DNA of 7,836 nucleotides from DATJGR01 sp032124855 (GTDB lineage: Bacteria > Pseudomonadota > Gammaproteobacteria > Pseudomonadales > Azotimanducaceae), in assembly GCA_032124855.1 (NCBI GenBank), contig JAQBCT010000398.1, forward strand, positions 1 to 7,836, written 5' to 3'. The position numbers were made by a program, and so were the translations under genes. The notes under the pieces are model-generated. The model saw only the letters and a program-made list of their open reading frames with translations, ran no database searches and was not told the DNA's origin. Shown here piece by piece: positions 1 through 6,810 of this stretch. Each line of letters starts with the position of its first letter. Position 1 is the stretch's first letter.

Positions 1-1355
1 GTGGCCGCATCTTCCATGAGTCCGTAGACCGGCACGCAACCGGTCCCTGAGATCCAGGCTTCGATGTACTGAAGCGAGACGCGAATATTCGTGCGCATGC
101 CGGCCTCGGTGCGCTCGCCGGCAGGTACCGCCAGCAGATCCGCGGCAACGATCTCCGGATCGTCGCTGCGCGAAACATCCATCTGATTCGTATGACCCTG
201 CGGTATATGCCGATCGAATATCTCCATGGCGATATCGGCCAGCCCTGGGTGCGCGACCCAAGTTCCATCGTGTCCGTTGGTCGCCTCGAGCGATTTGTCG
301 GCGCGCACTTTATCCGCCACGCGCTGATTCTCCTGCGCGTCCTTACTTGGGATGAACGCTGCCATACCGCCCATCGCCAATGCCCCGCGACGGTGACACG
401 TTCGAATCAACAGGCGCGAGTATGCACTGAGAAAGCCTTTGTCCATCGTCAACGCCTGTCGGTCGGGCAACACCCTGTCAGCGTGATTACGCAGCGTTTT
501 GATGTAGCTGAAGATATAGTCCCAGCGCCCGCAATTGAGAGCGACAACGTGGTTGCGTAGCGCGTGAAGGATCTCGTGCATCTGGAACGCAGCGGGGAGG
601 GTTTCGATGAGGAAGGTGGCCTTGATCGTACCGACGGGCACGTCAAACCTGGATTCGGTGAAACTGAATACGTCATCCCACCACTGTGCTTCCTGGTGGC
701 TTTGAATTTTCGGTACGTAGTAATACACGCCGGAGCCTTGCTCGCGACGCACTTTGTGGTTGTGGAAAAAGTACAGCGCGAAATCGCACAGGCAGCCGGG
801 AATTCGCTCGCCGCCCGTCCAGCCGATGTGCTTCTCCGTGAGATGCAGGCCACGCACCCGCGCAATCAGTACCGCGGGATCAGGATTCAGCGTGTAGCGT
901 TTGCCGTCCGGATTCGTGAACTCGATGCTGCGGCGATTCGCATCGCGCAGGTTGATCTGCCCCTCGACGATGTTTTCCCAGGTGGGGGCGAGCGAGTCTT
1001 CGAAGTCAGCCATGAATACGCGCACGTTGGCATTCAGCGCATTGATGACCATTTTTCGGTCGGCCGGACCGGTGATTTCAACGCGGCGGTCTTGCAGATC
1101 GTTTGGCACACCGGCGATTTTCCAGTCACCCTCGCGGATGTGTCGGGTCTCCGCCAGAAAGTCCGGTAATTCGCCTGCATCCATACGCGCTTGAAACTCG
1201 ACACGCGCCTGCAACAGCTCGGCGAGACGCGGTTGGAATCGTTCCACGAGTTCGCCAAGGAACGCGAGCGCCTCGTCAGTCAACACCTCGCGATACTCTA
1301 CGGTGACGCGACCGTGGACCTGGAGTCCGCCAATCATCTGCGCGTCTGGAGTCAT
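1..1355 (-). CDS. aceB: Malate synthase A, C-terminus cut off by window edge
   Basis: This enzyme condenses glyoxylate with acetyl-CoA to give malate and CoA, the second step of the glyoxylate bypass, in the cytoplasm. 451 complete codons are present; the E. coli enzyme has about 530 residues, so roughly the last 80 are missing. Visible features are the catalytic Arg166 in ARVRGLH, Glu251 in LIETLPAAFQM and Asp279 in NCGRWDYIF (likely Mg2+ ligands), and Asp449 in YGLMEDAA, the expected general base, only two residues before the edge. The family signature around residues 267-282 reads RNHVVALNCGRWDYIF, with Ala272 where the published pattern has Gly. The ATG at 1355 is chosen because an in-frame TGA lies eight codons upstream and no other start intervenes. 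The Shine-Dalgarno sequence is weak (CAGG). A separate promoter appears to lie in the 111-base gap before it. The A-type length and motifs argue against the longer GlcB (G) isoform. Confidence 0.96.
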   Translation of the reverse strand, partial: MTPDAQMIGGLQVHGRVTVEYREVLTDEALAFLGELVERFQPRLAELLQARVEFQARMDAGELPDFLAETRHIREGDWKIAGVPNDLQDRRVEITGPADRKMVINALNANVRVFMADFEDSLAPTWENIVEGQINLRDANRRSIEFTNPDGKRYTLNPDPAVLIARVRGLHLTEKHIGWTGGERIPGCLCDFALYFFHNHKVRREQGSGVYYYVPKIQSHQEAQWWDDVFSFTESRFDVPVGTIKATFLIETLPAAFQMHEILHALRNHVVALNCGRWDYIFSYIKTLRNHADRVLPDRQALTMDKGFLSAYSRLLIRTCHRRGALAMGGMAAFIPSKDAQENQRVADKVRADKSLEATNGHDGTWVAHPGLADIAMEIFDRHIPQGHTNQMDVSRSDDPEIVAADLLAVPAGERTEAGMRTNIRVSLQYIEAWISGTGCVPVYGLMEDAA

Positions 1356-1387
1356 CGAATTGCCTGGAGGTAGAAAACGGGGGGCGA

Positions 1388-1417
1388 ATCATGCCTTCTC
1401 GTTTGCGAGAGTGTCAA
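1388..1417 (-). promoter_or_regulatory. Candidate sigma-70 promoter of aceB
   Basis: On the minus strand a perfect TTGACA -35 box (1412-1417) is followed after 18 bases by CATGAT (1388-1393), which matches TATAAT at four of six positions. The start of transcription would fall near 1381, giving a leader of about 26 bases to the aceB ATG. A perfect inverted repeat lies in the spacer. This was judged by eye only. Confidence 0.5.
1397..1410. repeat. Inverted repeat TCTCG-TTTG-CGAGA inside aceB promoter spacer
   Basis: Two perfect 5-base arms, TCTCG and CGAGA, flank a 4-base centre, placed exactly between the predicted -35 and -10 boxes of aceB. A repressor bound here would block RNA polymerase, so it is a reasonable operator candidate for glyoxylate-bypass control. 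It does not resemble the IclR box I know from E. coli. Short arms make chance occurrence possible. Confidence 0.35.
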
Positions 1418-1466
1418 TTTGTGCCAGGGCTGAAGGCGACTTTGGGCAGACGCCAGAGATTTATCA

Positions 1467-2396
1467 TCATAGATTCAAGAGCCGCAGCTCAGGATCATCT
1501 TCTGCACGCTCAAACAGCCAGTCGAACTCCTCAAGTAAGCGCCGTGCGGTGGCTCGATCGTGGCCACGGGTCCAGCCGATGCACTCGGCACCATCTGGTT
1601 GCAGCCATACGGATTGCTCATCGACCACGACATAGCAATGGCGCGGTGGCGCGCGATCGCCGGGGACGCGTCGGATCGTGACCTTGCTGGGCAAGCGGTG
1701 CGCGAGCGCCAAAATCGGATGGCCTGTTGTGGCCACAGCCTTGGGATCCTCCACCAGCACACGTGTTTGCGTGTGGCGCTGCCTGGCAAATTTCGACAAC
1801 AACGTCACGCATGGCGGCGTGCCGAACAACGCGTGATCCAGCTGGTGATTGAAGATCGCCACCTTACGTCGCGCTCGAGCGAGAACCGTCAGCAAGCCGG
1901 CCAGCGCGTCGTGTTCGGTGTCGAAAGAAACCAGTCGGGTATCAGCCTGCTGGCCAATGGCCTCGTCCGGCATCGGCAAAATCAGGCGCATCGAGATATG
2001 GGATATCCCCGCTTCGTCGAAGGGCGCACCTTCGACAGCGAACCCTGCACCCCGATAAAAACCTTCTGCCTGCTGCTGCGCATGGAGATATACCTGCTTC
2101 ATGCCTAGATCACTGGCGCGCTGTACAGCAGCATTCAGCAAGTGTCTGCCGATACCGCGACTGCGATGCGTCTGCAGTACTGCCATTCGGCCGATCTGTC
2201 CCGTCTTCAACAGCCGCGCCGTACCCAGTGCAGCGCCGTTGTCGTCCAACGCCAGAAAGTGCTCAGCATCGTCGTCCAGACCGTCCCACTCAAGTGATTG
2301 CGGCACGCCCTGTTCCTGGATGAAAACTTCGGCACGAATCGCACGCAGCTGCTCCATGTGCGCTCGCCAATCAACAGAAACCGCGCGCACCGTCAT
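1467..2396 (-). CDS. GNAT N-acetyltransferase fused to a PLD-like (DUF7931-type) C-terminal domain
   Basis: The 309-residue protein has two parts. Residues 1-140 are a GNAT fold of the ElaA/YjdJ-like kind: RAEVFIQEQGVP near the start, then the acetyl-CoA loop RSRGIG (R78 to G83), then the FYRGAGF motif at 113-119. Residues about 155-309 form a second domain (FDTEHDALAGLLTVLARAR, RVLVEDPKAV, ending ERAEDDPELRLLNL). It resembles the domain I recall as DUF7931 in proteins annotated only as GNAT acetyltransferases, which looks like a phospholipase-D fold lacking its HKD catalytic motifs. The substrate is unknown. The start is the ATG at 2396, overlapping the purB stop by one base (TGATG). An open frame runs further upstream, but there it is antisense-frame purB coding sequence. 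No Shine-Dalgarno is seen, so translation probably depends on purB. The gene ends in three consecutive in-frame stops (TGA TGA TAA). Confidence 0.85.
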   Translation of the reverse strand: MTVRAVSVDWRAHMEQLRAIRAEVFIQEQGVPQSLEWDGLDDDAEHFLALDDNGAALGTARLLKTGQIGRMAVLQTHRSRGIGRHLLNAAVQRASDLGMKQVYLHAQQQAEGFYRGAGFAVEGAPFDEAGISHISMRLILPMPDEAIGQQADTRLVSFDTEHDALAGLLTVLARARRKVAIFNHQLDHALFGTPPCVTLLSKFARQRHTQTRVLVEDPKAVATTGHPILALAHRLPSKVTIRRVPGDRAPPRHCYVVVDEQSVWLQPDGAECIGWTRGHDRATARRLLEEFDWLFERAEDDPELRLLNL

Positions 2397-3769
2397 CAGC
2401 TGAGCCGACGTGCAAGCGCCGCAGCCAAACCCACGTAGCCTTCCGGCGACATTGTCGAGAGGTGCCGACGCGCTTCGTCCGGCAGCGGAAGCGCCGCCAG
2501 CAACTGAGCAAACGATTGCTGATTCAGCTGCCGGCCCCGCGTCGCGCGCTTGAGCGCTTCGTAGGGCTCGGCCAAGCCGTGCTTGCGCATCACCGTTTGC
2601 ACGGCTTCGGCAAGCACTTCCCAGGCGACGGACAAATCGGCCGCCAATGCCGCGCGGTTGAGTTCGAGCTTGCCGATTCCCTTGCACGTCGAATCATATG
2701 CAACCAGGCAATAGCCCACCGCGACACCCAGATTGCGCAGAACTGTGGAATCAGATAGGTCACGTTGCCAGCGTGACACGGGCAACTTCTCTGCCAGATG
2801 CAGCATCACCGCGTTGCCCAGCCCGAGATTGCCTTCCGAATTTTCGAAGTCAATCGGGTTCACCTTGTGTGGCATTGTCGACGAGCCCGTTTCGCCGTCC
2901 ACCTTGCGCTGCGTAAAGTAGTTGATGGAGATGTAACCCCAGATGTCGCGATCGAAATCCAGCAGCACCTGATTGAATCGCGACAACGCGTGAAAATACT
3001 CGGCGATGTAGTCGTGGGGCTCGATCTGGGTTGTATGCGAGTTGAAACCGATGCCCAACGAGTTGACAAAAGCGCGCGAGACTTCAGGCCAGTCAACCCC
3101 TGGGTAGGCGGACACATGCGCATTGTAGTTACCGACGGCGCCGTTGAACTTGCCTAGCAGTTCCACGGAACAAAATGACGCTCGTTGCCGCGTCAGACGG
3201 TGGACAACGTTCGCCAGCTCCTTGCCCATAGTAGTGGGTGACGCCGGTTGGCCGTGTGTGCGCGCCAACATTGCCGCGTCGGCGTGCATTTGGGCCAGTC
3301 CAGCAATGTCGTTGATCAGTCGGTCCATCGCAGGTACGAGACATTGGTTTCGGATATCGGCCAATGTCAGGGCGTGGGCGAGATTGTTGATATCTTCCGA
3401 CGTGCAAGCGAAGTGAACGAATTCGGTGTGCGCAGCCAGCTCTGGAATCGCCGCGACGCGCTCCTTGACGAAGTACTCCACGGCCTTGACGTCGTGATTG
3501 GTGGTGCGCTCGATGTCCTTGATGCGATGTGAATCTGCCAGCGAAAACTCGTTGGCGATGCGCTCGATCTGTGCCCGAATTTCTGTCGTCGGCGGGGGCA
3601 GTTCGCCGATTTGCGGATGGTGGGCGAGGTGCAGGAACCAGCTTACTTCGATGCGCACGCGATAGCGCTGCAGCGCGAACTCACTCACGAACTCCGCCAA
3701 CGCGCTGAGGCGGTCGCGGTAGCGTCCGTCGAGCGGTGAAACTGCCATCAACGCGTCGAACTGCGCCAT
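2396..3769 (-). CDS. purB: Adenylosuccinate lyase
   Basis: PurB performs two beta-eliminations in purine synthesis: SAICAR to AICAR plus fumarate, and adenylosuccinate to AMP plus fumarate. The enzyme is a cytoplasmic homotetramer with active sites shared between subunits. The product is 457 residues against 456 in E. coli and aligns throughout. Motifs in order are SPLDGRY (11-17), ERTTNHDVKAVEYF (87-100), TSEDINN (123-129), RTHGQPASP with His172 as a catalytic residue, and the fumarate-lyase signature GSSTMPHKVNP (295-305), whose serine pair 296-297 includes the catalytic Ser. I prefer the ATG at 3769, which overlaps the hflD stop by one base (TGATG). A TTG one codon upstream (3772) could also start translation and would add one residue. 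The order hflD-purB is conserved in gammaproteobacteria. No separate promoter is apparent, so it is probably expressed with mnmA and hflD. Confidence 0.97.
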   Translation of the reverse strand: MAQFDALMAVSPLDGRYRDRLSALAEFVSEFALQRYRVRIEVSWFLHLAHHPQIGELPPPTTEIRAQIERIANEFSLADSHRIKDIERTTNHDVKAVEYFVKERVAAIPELAAHTEFVHFACTSEDINNLAHALTLADIRNQCLVPAMDRLINDIAGLAQMHADAAMLARTHGQPASPTTMGKELANVVHRLTRQRASFCSVELLGKFNGAVGNYNAHVSAYPGVDWPEVSRAFVNSLGIGFNSHTTQIEPHDYIAEYFHALSRFNQVLLDFDRDIWGYISINYFTQRKVDGETGSSTMPHKVNPIDFENSEGNLGLGNAVMLHLAEKLPVSRWQRDLSDSTVLRNLGVAVGYCLVAYDSTCKGIGKLELNRAALAADLSVAWEVLAEAVQTVMRKHGLAEPYEALKRATRGRQLNQQSFAQLLAALPLPDEARRHLSTMSPEGYVGLAAALARRLS

Positions 3770-4383
3770 CAATGCATCATCGTTGGCTGGGCCAGGGAGC
3801 GGAGTGCGGTGCGCATGTTATTCCGGCGCAGGAGAAGGTGCCAGCGCCGCCCCCCGGACTGATGCCATAACCACGCGCCCCGGATCCCAGCGAGGAGTAG
3901 CGCACGAATCTGCGCCGCCACGTGATCCTGCTTGAGGAGTGCAGGGGAGCCCACCACATGAATCCGGCGCTCAAGGCGGCTGACCGTATTCTGATAGGCC
4001 AACGACAGCTGACGCACTGCGTCGTCCATATCGGAATCAGGTGCCAACGAATCAATTCCGCTGCGCAGCGCGCTCGTGAGGTCAGTGCGACCGCGCAGGC
4101 GCGCCGCAACGTCGAGGATCGACATGACATACTTCAGTATCGGCAGGTGTTCAGCCGGCGGCCGCCCGAGCAAGTCAATGGCGACGCCAATCCCGGACTG
4201 CAGATTCTCCACGCCGTCGTACACTGAGCCAATGGTTGCGGGTGCGGTGTCACGGATGCTGCTGATCAACGATGACATGGCTCGTGCGTCGACCGGCAAT
4301 CCCGTCGCGGTGCGATGTACGAGGAGTGCGGACTGACACAATCCGGCGAACGAAATGGCCTGCGTCTGCCCCCGTGACATCAT
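3769..4383 (-). CDS. hflD: HflD homologue (high-frequency lysogenization protein)
   Basis: The 204-residue protein (E. coli HflD has 213) is a predicted all-helical, membrane-associated protein. In E. coli, HflD binds the phage lambda CII protein and affects its stability; its normal cellular role is unclear. Recognition rests on the N-terminal FAGLCQSALLVH (residues 12-23), the central LERRIHVVGSPALLKQ (137-152) and the C-terminal RALLLAGIRGAWLWHQSGGRR (160-180), all close to the E. coli sequence, plus its place between mnmA and purB. No signal peptide or clear membrane helix is seen. The start is set at the first of two adjacent ATG codons (4383), which overlaps the mnmA stop as ATGA; the second ATG (4380) would give a one-base TGATG overlap and lose one residue. 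There is no good Shine-Dalgarno, consistent with coupling to mnmA translation. Confidence 0.9.
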   Translation of the reverse strand: MMSRGQTQAISFAGLCQSALLVHRTATGLPVDARAMSSLISSIRDTAPATIGSVYDGVENLQSGIGVAIDLLGRPPAEHLPILKYVMSILDVAARLRGRTDLTSALRSGIDSLAPDSDMDDAVRQLSLAYQNTVSRLERRIHVVGSPALLKQDHVAAQIRALLLAGIRGAWLWHQSGGRRWHLLLRRNNMRTALRSLAQPTMMH

Positions 4384-5495
4384 GTCATCGACGCCTGACG
4401 CCCGGTGCCGCGTCCTGTAGCATCGATGACGCCACCGCCCAGGCATTGCGTCTCGAGATAGAGACAAACGTACTGGCCCGGTGATACCGCGCGTTGCGGC
4501 TCGTCGAAGTCGATCCAATATCGCCCATCGGCACGGCGATTCAACACACAGCTCTGTTCGGGCTGCCGGTGGCGAACGCGTGCTTCGCACTTTAGCGGTA
4601 GTTCGGGCGCACTCGCCAACCAGTTGATCTTCGGCGCGACGAGCCAACTGCTGAGCAGGTCCGCGGGGTCTTGCGACACAGTCAGACTGTTCGTGCACAC
4701 TTGCTTTGAAACGACGTACCAAGGTGCTTCCCGTGCGTGCGCCTGTCCGCCGATACCAAGACCTTGCCGCTGGCCGATTGTGTAGAACGCCAACCCCGCG
4801 TGCTGTCCGCGAGTACGGCCGTCCGTACTCACGATGGGGCCCGGGTCTTTGGCGACGTAACGGGAGATGAAATCATGGAAGCGCCGCTCACCGATGAAAC
4901 AGATCCCGGTGCTGTCTTTGCGTTGATGGTTGTGCAGCCCTGCACGTTTGGCGAGTGAACGTACGTCGGATTTATACATGCTGCCCAGCGGGAAGTGGCA
5001 GCACGAGAGCTGCGCCAGCGGTACCGCATTCAGGAAGTACGTTTGGTCCTTGTTGGCGTCGCGTGCCTTGTGCAACTCAAATTGGCTGTCGCGGGTCTGC
5101 GCCTGGGCGTAGTGGCCCGTGGCGATGGCCGTGGCGCCGAGAGTTCGCGCATAGTCGATGAATACGTTGAACTTGATCTCCCGATTACACAGCACGTCCG
5201 GATTCGGGGTGCGTCCGGCGCGGTACTCTGCCAGGAACGCCTCGAAAACAGCGTCCCAGTATTCGGCTGCAAAATTCGCCGCGTGCAAGGGGATACCGAG
5301 CTTTTGTGCCACTTGCTGCGCGTCTTCGAAGTCGGCCTGTGCCGTGCAGTACGCGGTGCCGTCATCTTCGTCCCAATTCTTCATGAACAGGCCTTCGACC
5401 GCGTGCCCCTGCTCCAGCAGCAGCAGGGCAGCAACCGAAGAATCGACGCCGCCCGACATCCCGAGAATGACCTTACCCGGCGTTGAACCTGCCAT
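4380..5495 (-). CDS. mnmA: tRNA-specific 2-thiouridylase MnmA
   Basis: MnmA thiolates the wobble uridine U34 (s2U) of tRNAs for Lys, Glu and Gln, using ATP to adenylate the base and persulfide sulfur delivered by the IscS/Tus relay. The product is 371 residues (E. coli 368). The ATP PP-loop SGGVDSS sits at 14-20. The catalytic cysteines are Cys103 (NPDVLCNREIKF) and Cys199 (DSTGICFIGER). The tRNA-contact segment NPD at 98-100 and the C-terminal beta-barrel end (CLGGGVI) are present. The start is the ATG at 5495, which places GKVILGMSGG as in E. coli. The open frame continues upstream to about 5870, but that part has no family similarity and runs across the divergent promoter and moaC. AGGA lies very close to the ATG, an atypically short spacing. 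It heads the mnmA-hflD-purB-GNAT operon. Confidence 0.97.
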   Translation of the reverse strand: MAGSTPGKVILGMSGGVDSSVAALLLLEQGHAVEGLFMKNWDEDDGTAYCTAQADFEDAQQVAQKLGIPLHAANFAAEYWDAVFEAFLAEYRAGRTPNPDVLCNREIKFNVFIDYARTLGATAIATGHYAQAQTRDSQFELHKARDANKDQTYFLNAVPLAQLSCCHFPLGSMYKSDVRSLAKRAGLHNHQRKDSTGICFIGERRFHDFISRYVAKDPGPIVSTDGRTRGQHAGLAFYTIGQRQGLGIGGQAHAREAPWYVVSKQVCTNSLTVSQDPADLLSSWLVAPKINWLASAPELPLKCEARVRHRQPEQSCVLNRRADGRYWIDFDEPQRAVSPGQYVCLYLETQCLGGGVIDATGRGTGRQASMT

Positions 5496-5526
5496 GTCCT
5501 GTGGATTGGTGTGCTGAATTGTGCGG

Positions 5527-5555
5527 ATTTTACCGGGTCTGTTGCGCCGATTCAG
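5527..5555 (-). promoter_or_regulatory. Candidate promoter of the mnmA operon
   Basis: On the minus strand TAAAAT (5527-5532, five of six to consensus) lies 17 bases downstream of CTGAAT (5550-5555, about three of six). The start of transcription would be near 5520, some 25 bases before the mnmA ATG. The -10 is good and the -35 weak. It is interleaved with the predicted moaC promoter on the other strand. Confidence 0.4.
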
Positions 5556-5570
5556 GTGATTCGTTCTAAT
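5542..5570 (+). promoter_or_regulatory. Candidate promoter of moaCDE
   Basis: TTGCGC (5542-5547) is followed after exactly 17 bases by TCTAAT (5565-5570, five of six to TATAAT). Transcription would begin near 5577, leaving a leader of about 24 bases before the moaC TTG. That is far too short for a molybdenum-cofactor riboswitch of the kind found upstream of E. coli moaA. The -35 is only a half match. Confidence 0.35.
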
Positions 5571-5600
5571 CCTCCTCCGCACTGACCGTCTGGATGTGAA

Positions 5601-6083
5601 TTGCCCGAGTTTTCGCACCTCAATCAAGCCGGTGAAGCCCACATGGTGGACGTAACCGAAAAGCCGCTTGTCATGCGCATCGCCCGTGCCCAAGCCTCGG
5701 TGCGCATGAAGCCAGCAACGCTTGATGCCATCGTGGACGGCGCAATCGGGAAGGGGGACGTGCTGGCGGTGGCGCGGATCGCCGGGATTCAAGCCGCAAA
5801 ACGCACGGCCGAATTGATTCCACTGTGCCATCCCTTGCCTTTGTCGCATGTGAGCATCGAATTTTCGCAAAGCGACGATGTCACGTTACAAATTTCTACA
5901 GAGTGCCGCGTGACTGGCGCGACCGGCGTGGAAATGGAAGCGCTGACTGCAGCGTCGATTGCAGCGCTGACAATTTACGATATGTGCAAATCCGCAGATC
6001 GCGGGATGCGGATCGAAACAATCTCTCTGCTGCACAAAAGCGGCGGCAAGAGCGGTGTTTGGGAATCCTCGGACAAACTCTGA
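5601..6083 (+). CDS. moaC: Cyclic pyranopterin monophosphate synthase MoaC, TTG start
   Basis: MoaC converts the MoaA product 3',8-cyclo-7,8-dihydro-GTP into cyclic pyranopterin monophosphate, the first stable intermediate of molybdenum cofactor synthesis. The product is 160 residues (E. coli 161). The substrate- and catalysis-linked residues are all present: Lys51 (KGDVLAVARIAGIQAAKRT), His77 (LIPLCHPLPLS), and Asp127 and Lys130 (YDMCK); KSGGKSG follows at 146-152. The TTG at 5601 is chosen because FSHLNQAGEAHMVDV, conserved at the N-terminus of the family, lies upstream of the first ATG (5643), and an in-frame TGA at 5583 limits any further extension. Only a weak GGA lies upstream. A poor start codon plus weak ribosome site suggests modest expression. 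The stop overlaps the moaD ATG by one base. Confidence 0.96.
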   Translation: MPEFSHLNQAGEAHMVDVTEKPLVMRIARAQASVRMKPATLDAIVDGAIGKGDVLAVARIAGIQAAKRTAELIPLCHPLPLSHVSIEFSQSDDVTLQISTECRVTGATGVEMEALTAASIAALTIYDMCKSADRGMRIETISLLHKSGGKSGVWESSDKL

Positions 6084-6337
6084 TGGCAGTCACGGTTCGA
6101 TTTTTCGCGGCCCTGCGTGAGCGGGTGGGACGCGACACACTGACCATCGAGGGTGTGCCTCCACCAAGCCTGCACGCGCTTCGGTTATGCATCGGCGCGC
6201 GTCTGGGCGCGGATTTGGTTGCGGCACTCGCAGCGCCCGAGATTCGCGTGGCGTTGAATCACGAATTCATTCACGGCGATCCCGCCTTCAGTGACGGCGA
6301 CGAGGTAGCCTTCATGCCACCGATCACCGGCGGATAG
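6083..6337 (+). CDS. moaD: Molybdopterin synthase small (sulfur-carrier) subunit MoaD
   Basis: MoaD is a ubiquitin-like sulfur carrier. Its C-terminal glycine is adenylated by MoeB and converted to a thiocarboxylate, which donates sulfur to the pterin inside the MoaD2-MoaE2 synthase. The product is 84 residues (E. coli 81), begins MAVTVRFFAALRERVG, and ends DGDEVAFMPPITGG with the required terminal Gly-Gly. The ATG overlaps the moaC TGA by one base (TGATG). moaE follows after two bases. The compact moaC-D-E order supports one transcript with near-equal synthesis of the two synthase subunits. No moaA, moaB or moeB lies in the window. Confidence 0.95.
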   Translation: MAVTVRFFAALRERVGRDTLTIEGVPPPSLHALRLCIGARLGADLVAALAAPEIRVALNHEFIHGDPAFSDGDEVAFMPPITGG

Positions 6338-6339
6338 TC

Positions 6340-6810
6340 GTGAGCCACGCCATTCGAATTCAGCAAGCGGACTTCGATGTTGGCGCAGAATGGGCCGAGT
6401 TGCAGCGGCAACTGGCTGGGCGCGCCGGTGCTATGGCGTCGTTTTGTGGTGTGGTACGCGATCAATTCGACGCGCAGGCGATACAGGATCTGGAACTGGA
6501 GCATTACCCCGGCATGACGGAACGCTCCATCGAAGCGGTGCTCCAGCGTGCCGACGCGCGCTGGACGCTTGATGCGACGCTAGTGATCCATCGCGTGGGG
6601 TGTCTGCGGCCGGCGGAGCAGATCGTGCTGGTGATGACCGCGGCCCGCCACAGGCAAGCAGCGCTTGAATCGTGCGCGTTCATCATTGACTCGCTGAAAA
6701 CCGAAGCCGTGTTCTGGAAACGCGAGCGCTCCACTTCAGGTGAGCGTTGGATCGATTCGACATCGGCCGATCACACGCGCGCCGCGCGGTGGCGCAATGA
6801 GCGTCAATGA
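6340..6810 (+). CDS. moaE: Molybdopterin synthase catalytic subunit MoaE, GTG start
   Basis: MoaE inserts two sulfurs from MoaD thiocarboxylate into cyclic pyranopterin monophosphate, giving molybdopterin. The product is 156 residues (E. coli 150). Active-site positions are present: Arg40 (GVVRDQ), the pair His104-Arg105 (AARHRQAALE), Lys120 and Lys127 (SLKTEAVFWKRE). LEHYPGMTE at 53-61 is another family hallmark. The GTG at 6340 is chosen because it aligns with the family N-terminus, follows the moaD TAG by two bases, and has GGCGGA about six bases upstream as a partial ribosome site. The stop codon (6808-6810) directly abuts the stop of the convergent rluE gene, so no terminator fits between them. 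Confidence 0.95.
   Translation: MSHAIRIQQADFDVGAEWAELQRQLAGRAGAMASFCGVVRDQFDAQAIQDLELEHYPGMTERSIEAVLQRADARWTLDATLVIHRVGCLRPAEQIVLVMTAARHRQAALESCAFIIDSLKTEAVFWKRERSTSGERWIDSTSADHTRAARWRNERQ

Noticed and set aside
564..1169. 201-codon open frame on the plus strand
   Set aside because: It lies fully antisense to malate synthase, which has unmistakable motifs. The translation shows no recognisable domain and reflects GC-rich third-position bias.
1419..1466. Rho-independent terminator between the GNAT gene and aceB
   Set aside because: Only a 4-base GGCG/CGCC stem with a 12-base loop can be drawn, with no T run after it.
1560..2108. 182-codon open frame on the plus strand
   Set aside because: It is antisense to the GNAT fusion gene, with no family similarity and no ribosome site.
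2397..2687. N-terminal extension of the GNAT protein to position 2687
   Set aside because: The extra sequence is a shifted frame of purB, low in complexity (Ala/Arg rich), and GNAT similarity starts at the ATG at 2396.
4384..4722. N-terminal extension of hflD to position 4722
   Set aside because: The added residues are an alternative-frame reading of mnmA's C-terminus. HflD family similarity begins only near the ATG at 4383.
5570..5580. Strong GGAGGAGG purine tract on the minus strand as a ribosome site
   Set aside because: No ATG, GTG or TTG stands at suitable distance downstream on that strand, and the tract lies upstream of the likely mnmA transcription start.
5496..5600. Molybdenum-cofactor riboswitch ahead of moaC
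   Set aside because: The whole intergenic region is 105 bases and the predicted leader about 24, too short for that structured element; no matching stems were seen.
5496..5870. N-terminal extension of mnmA to position 5870
   Set aside because: It would run across the divergent promoter region and antisense through moaC. MnmA similarity begins at the ATG at 5495.
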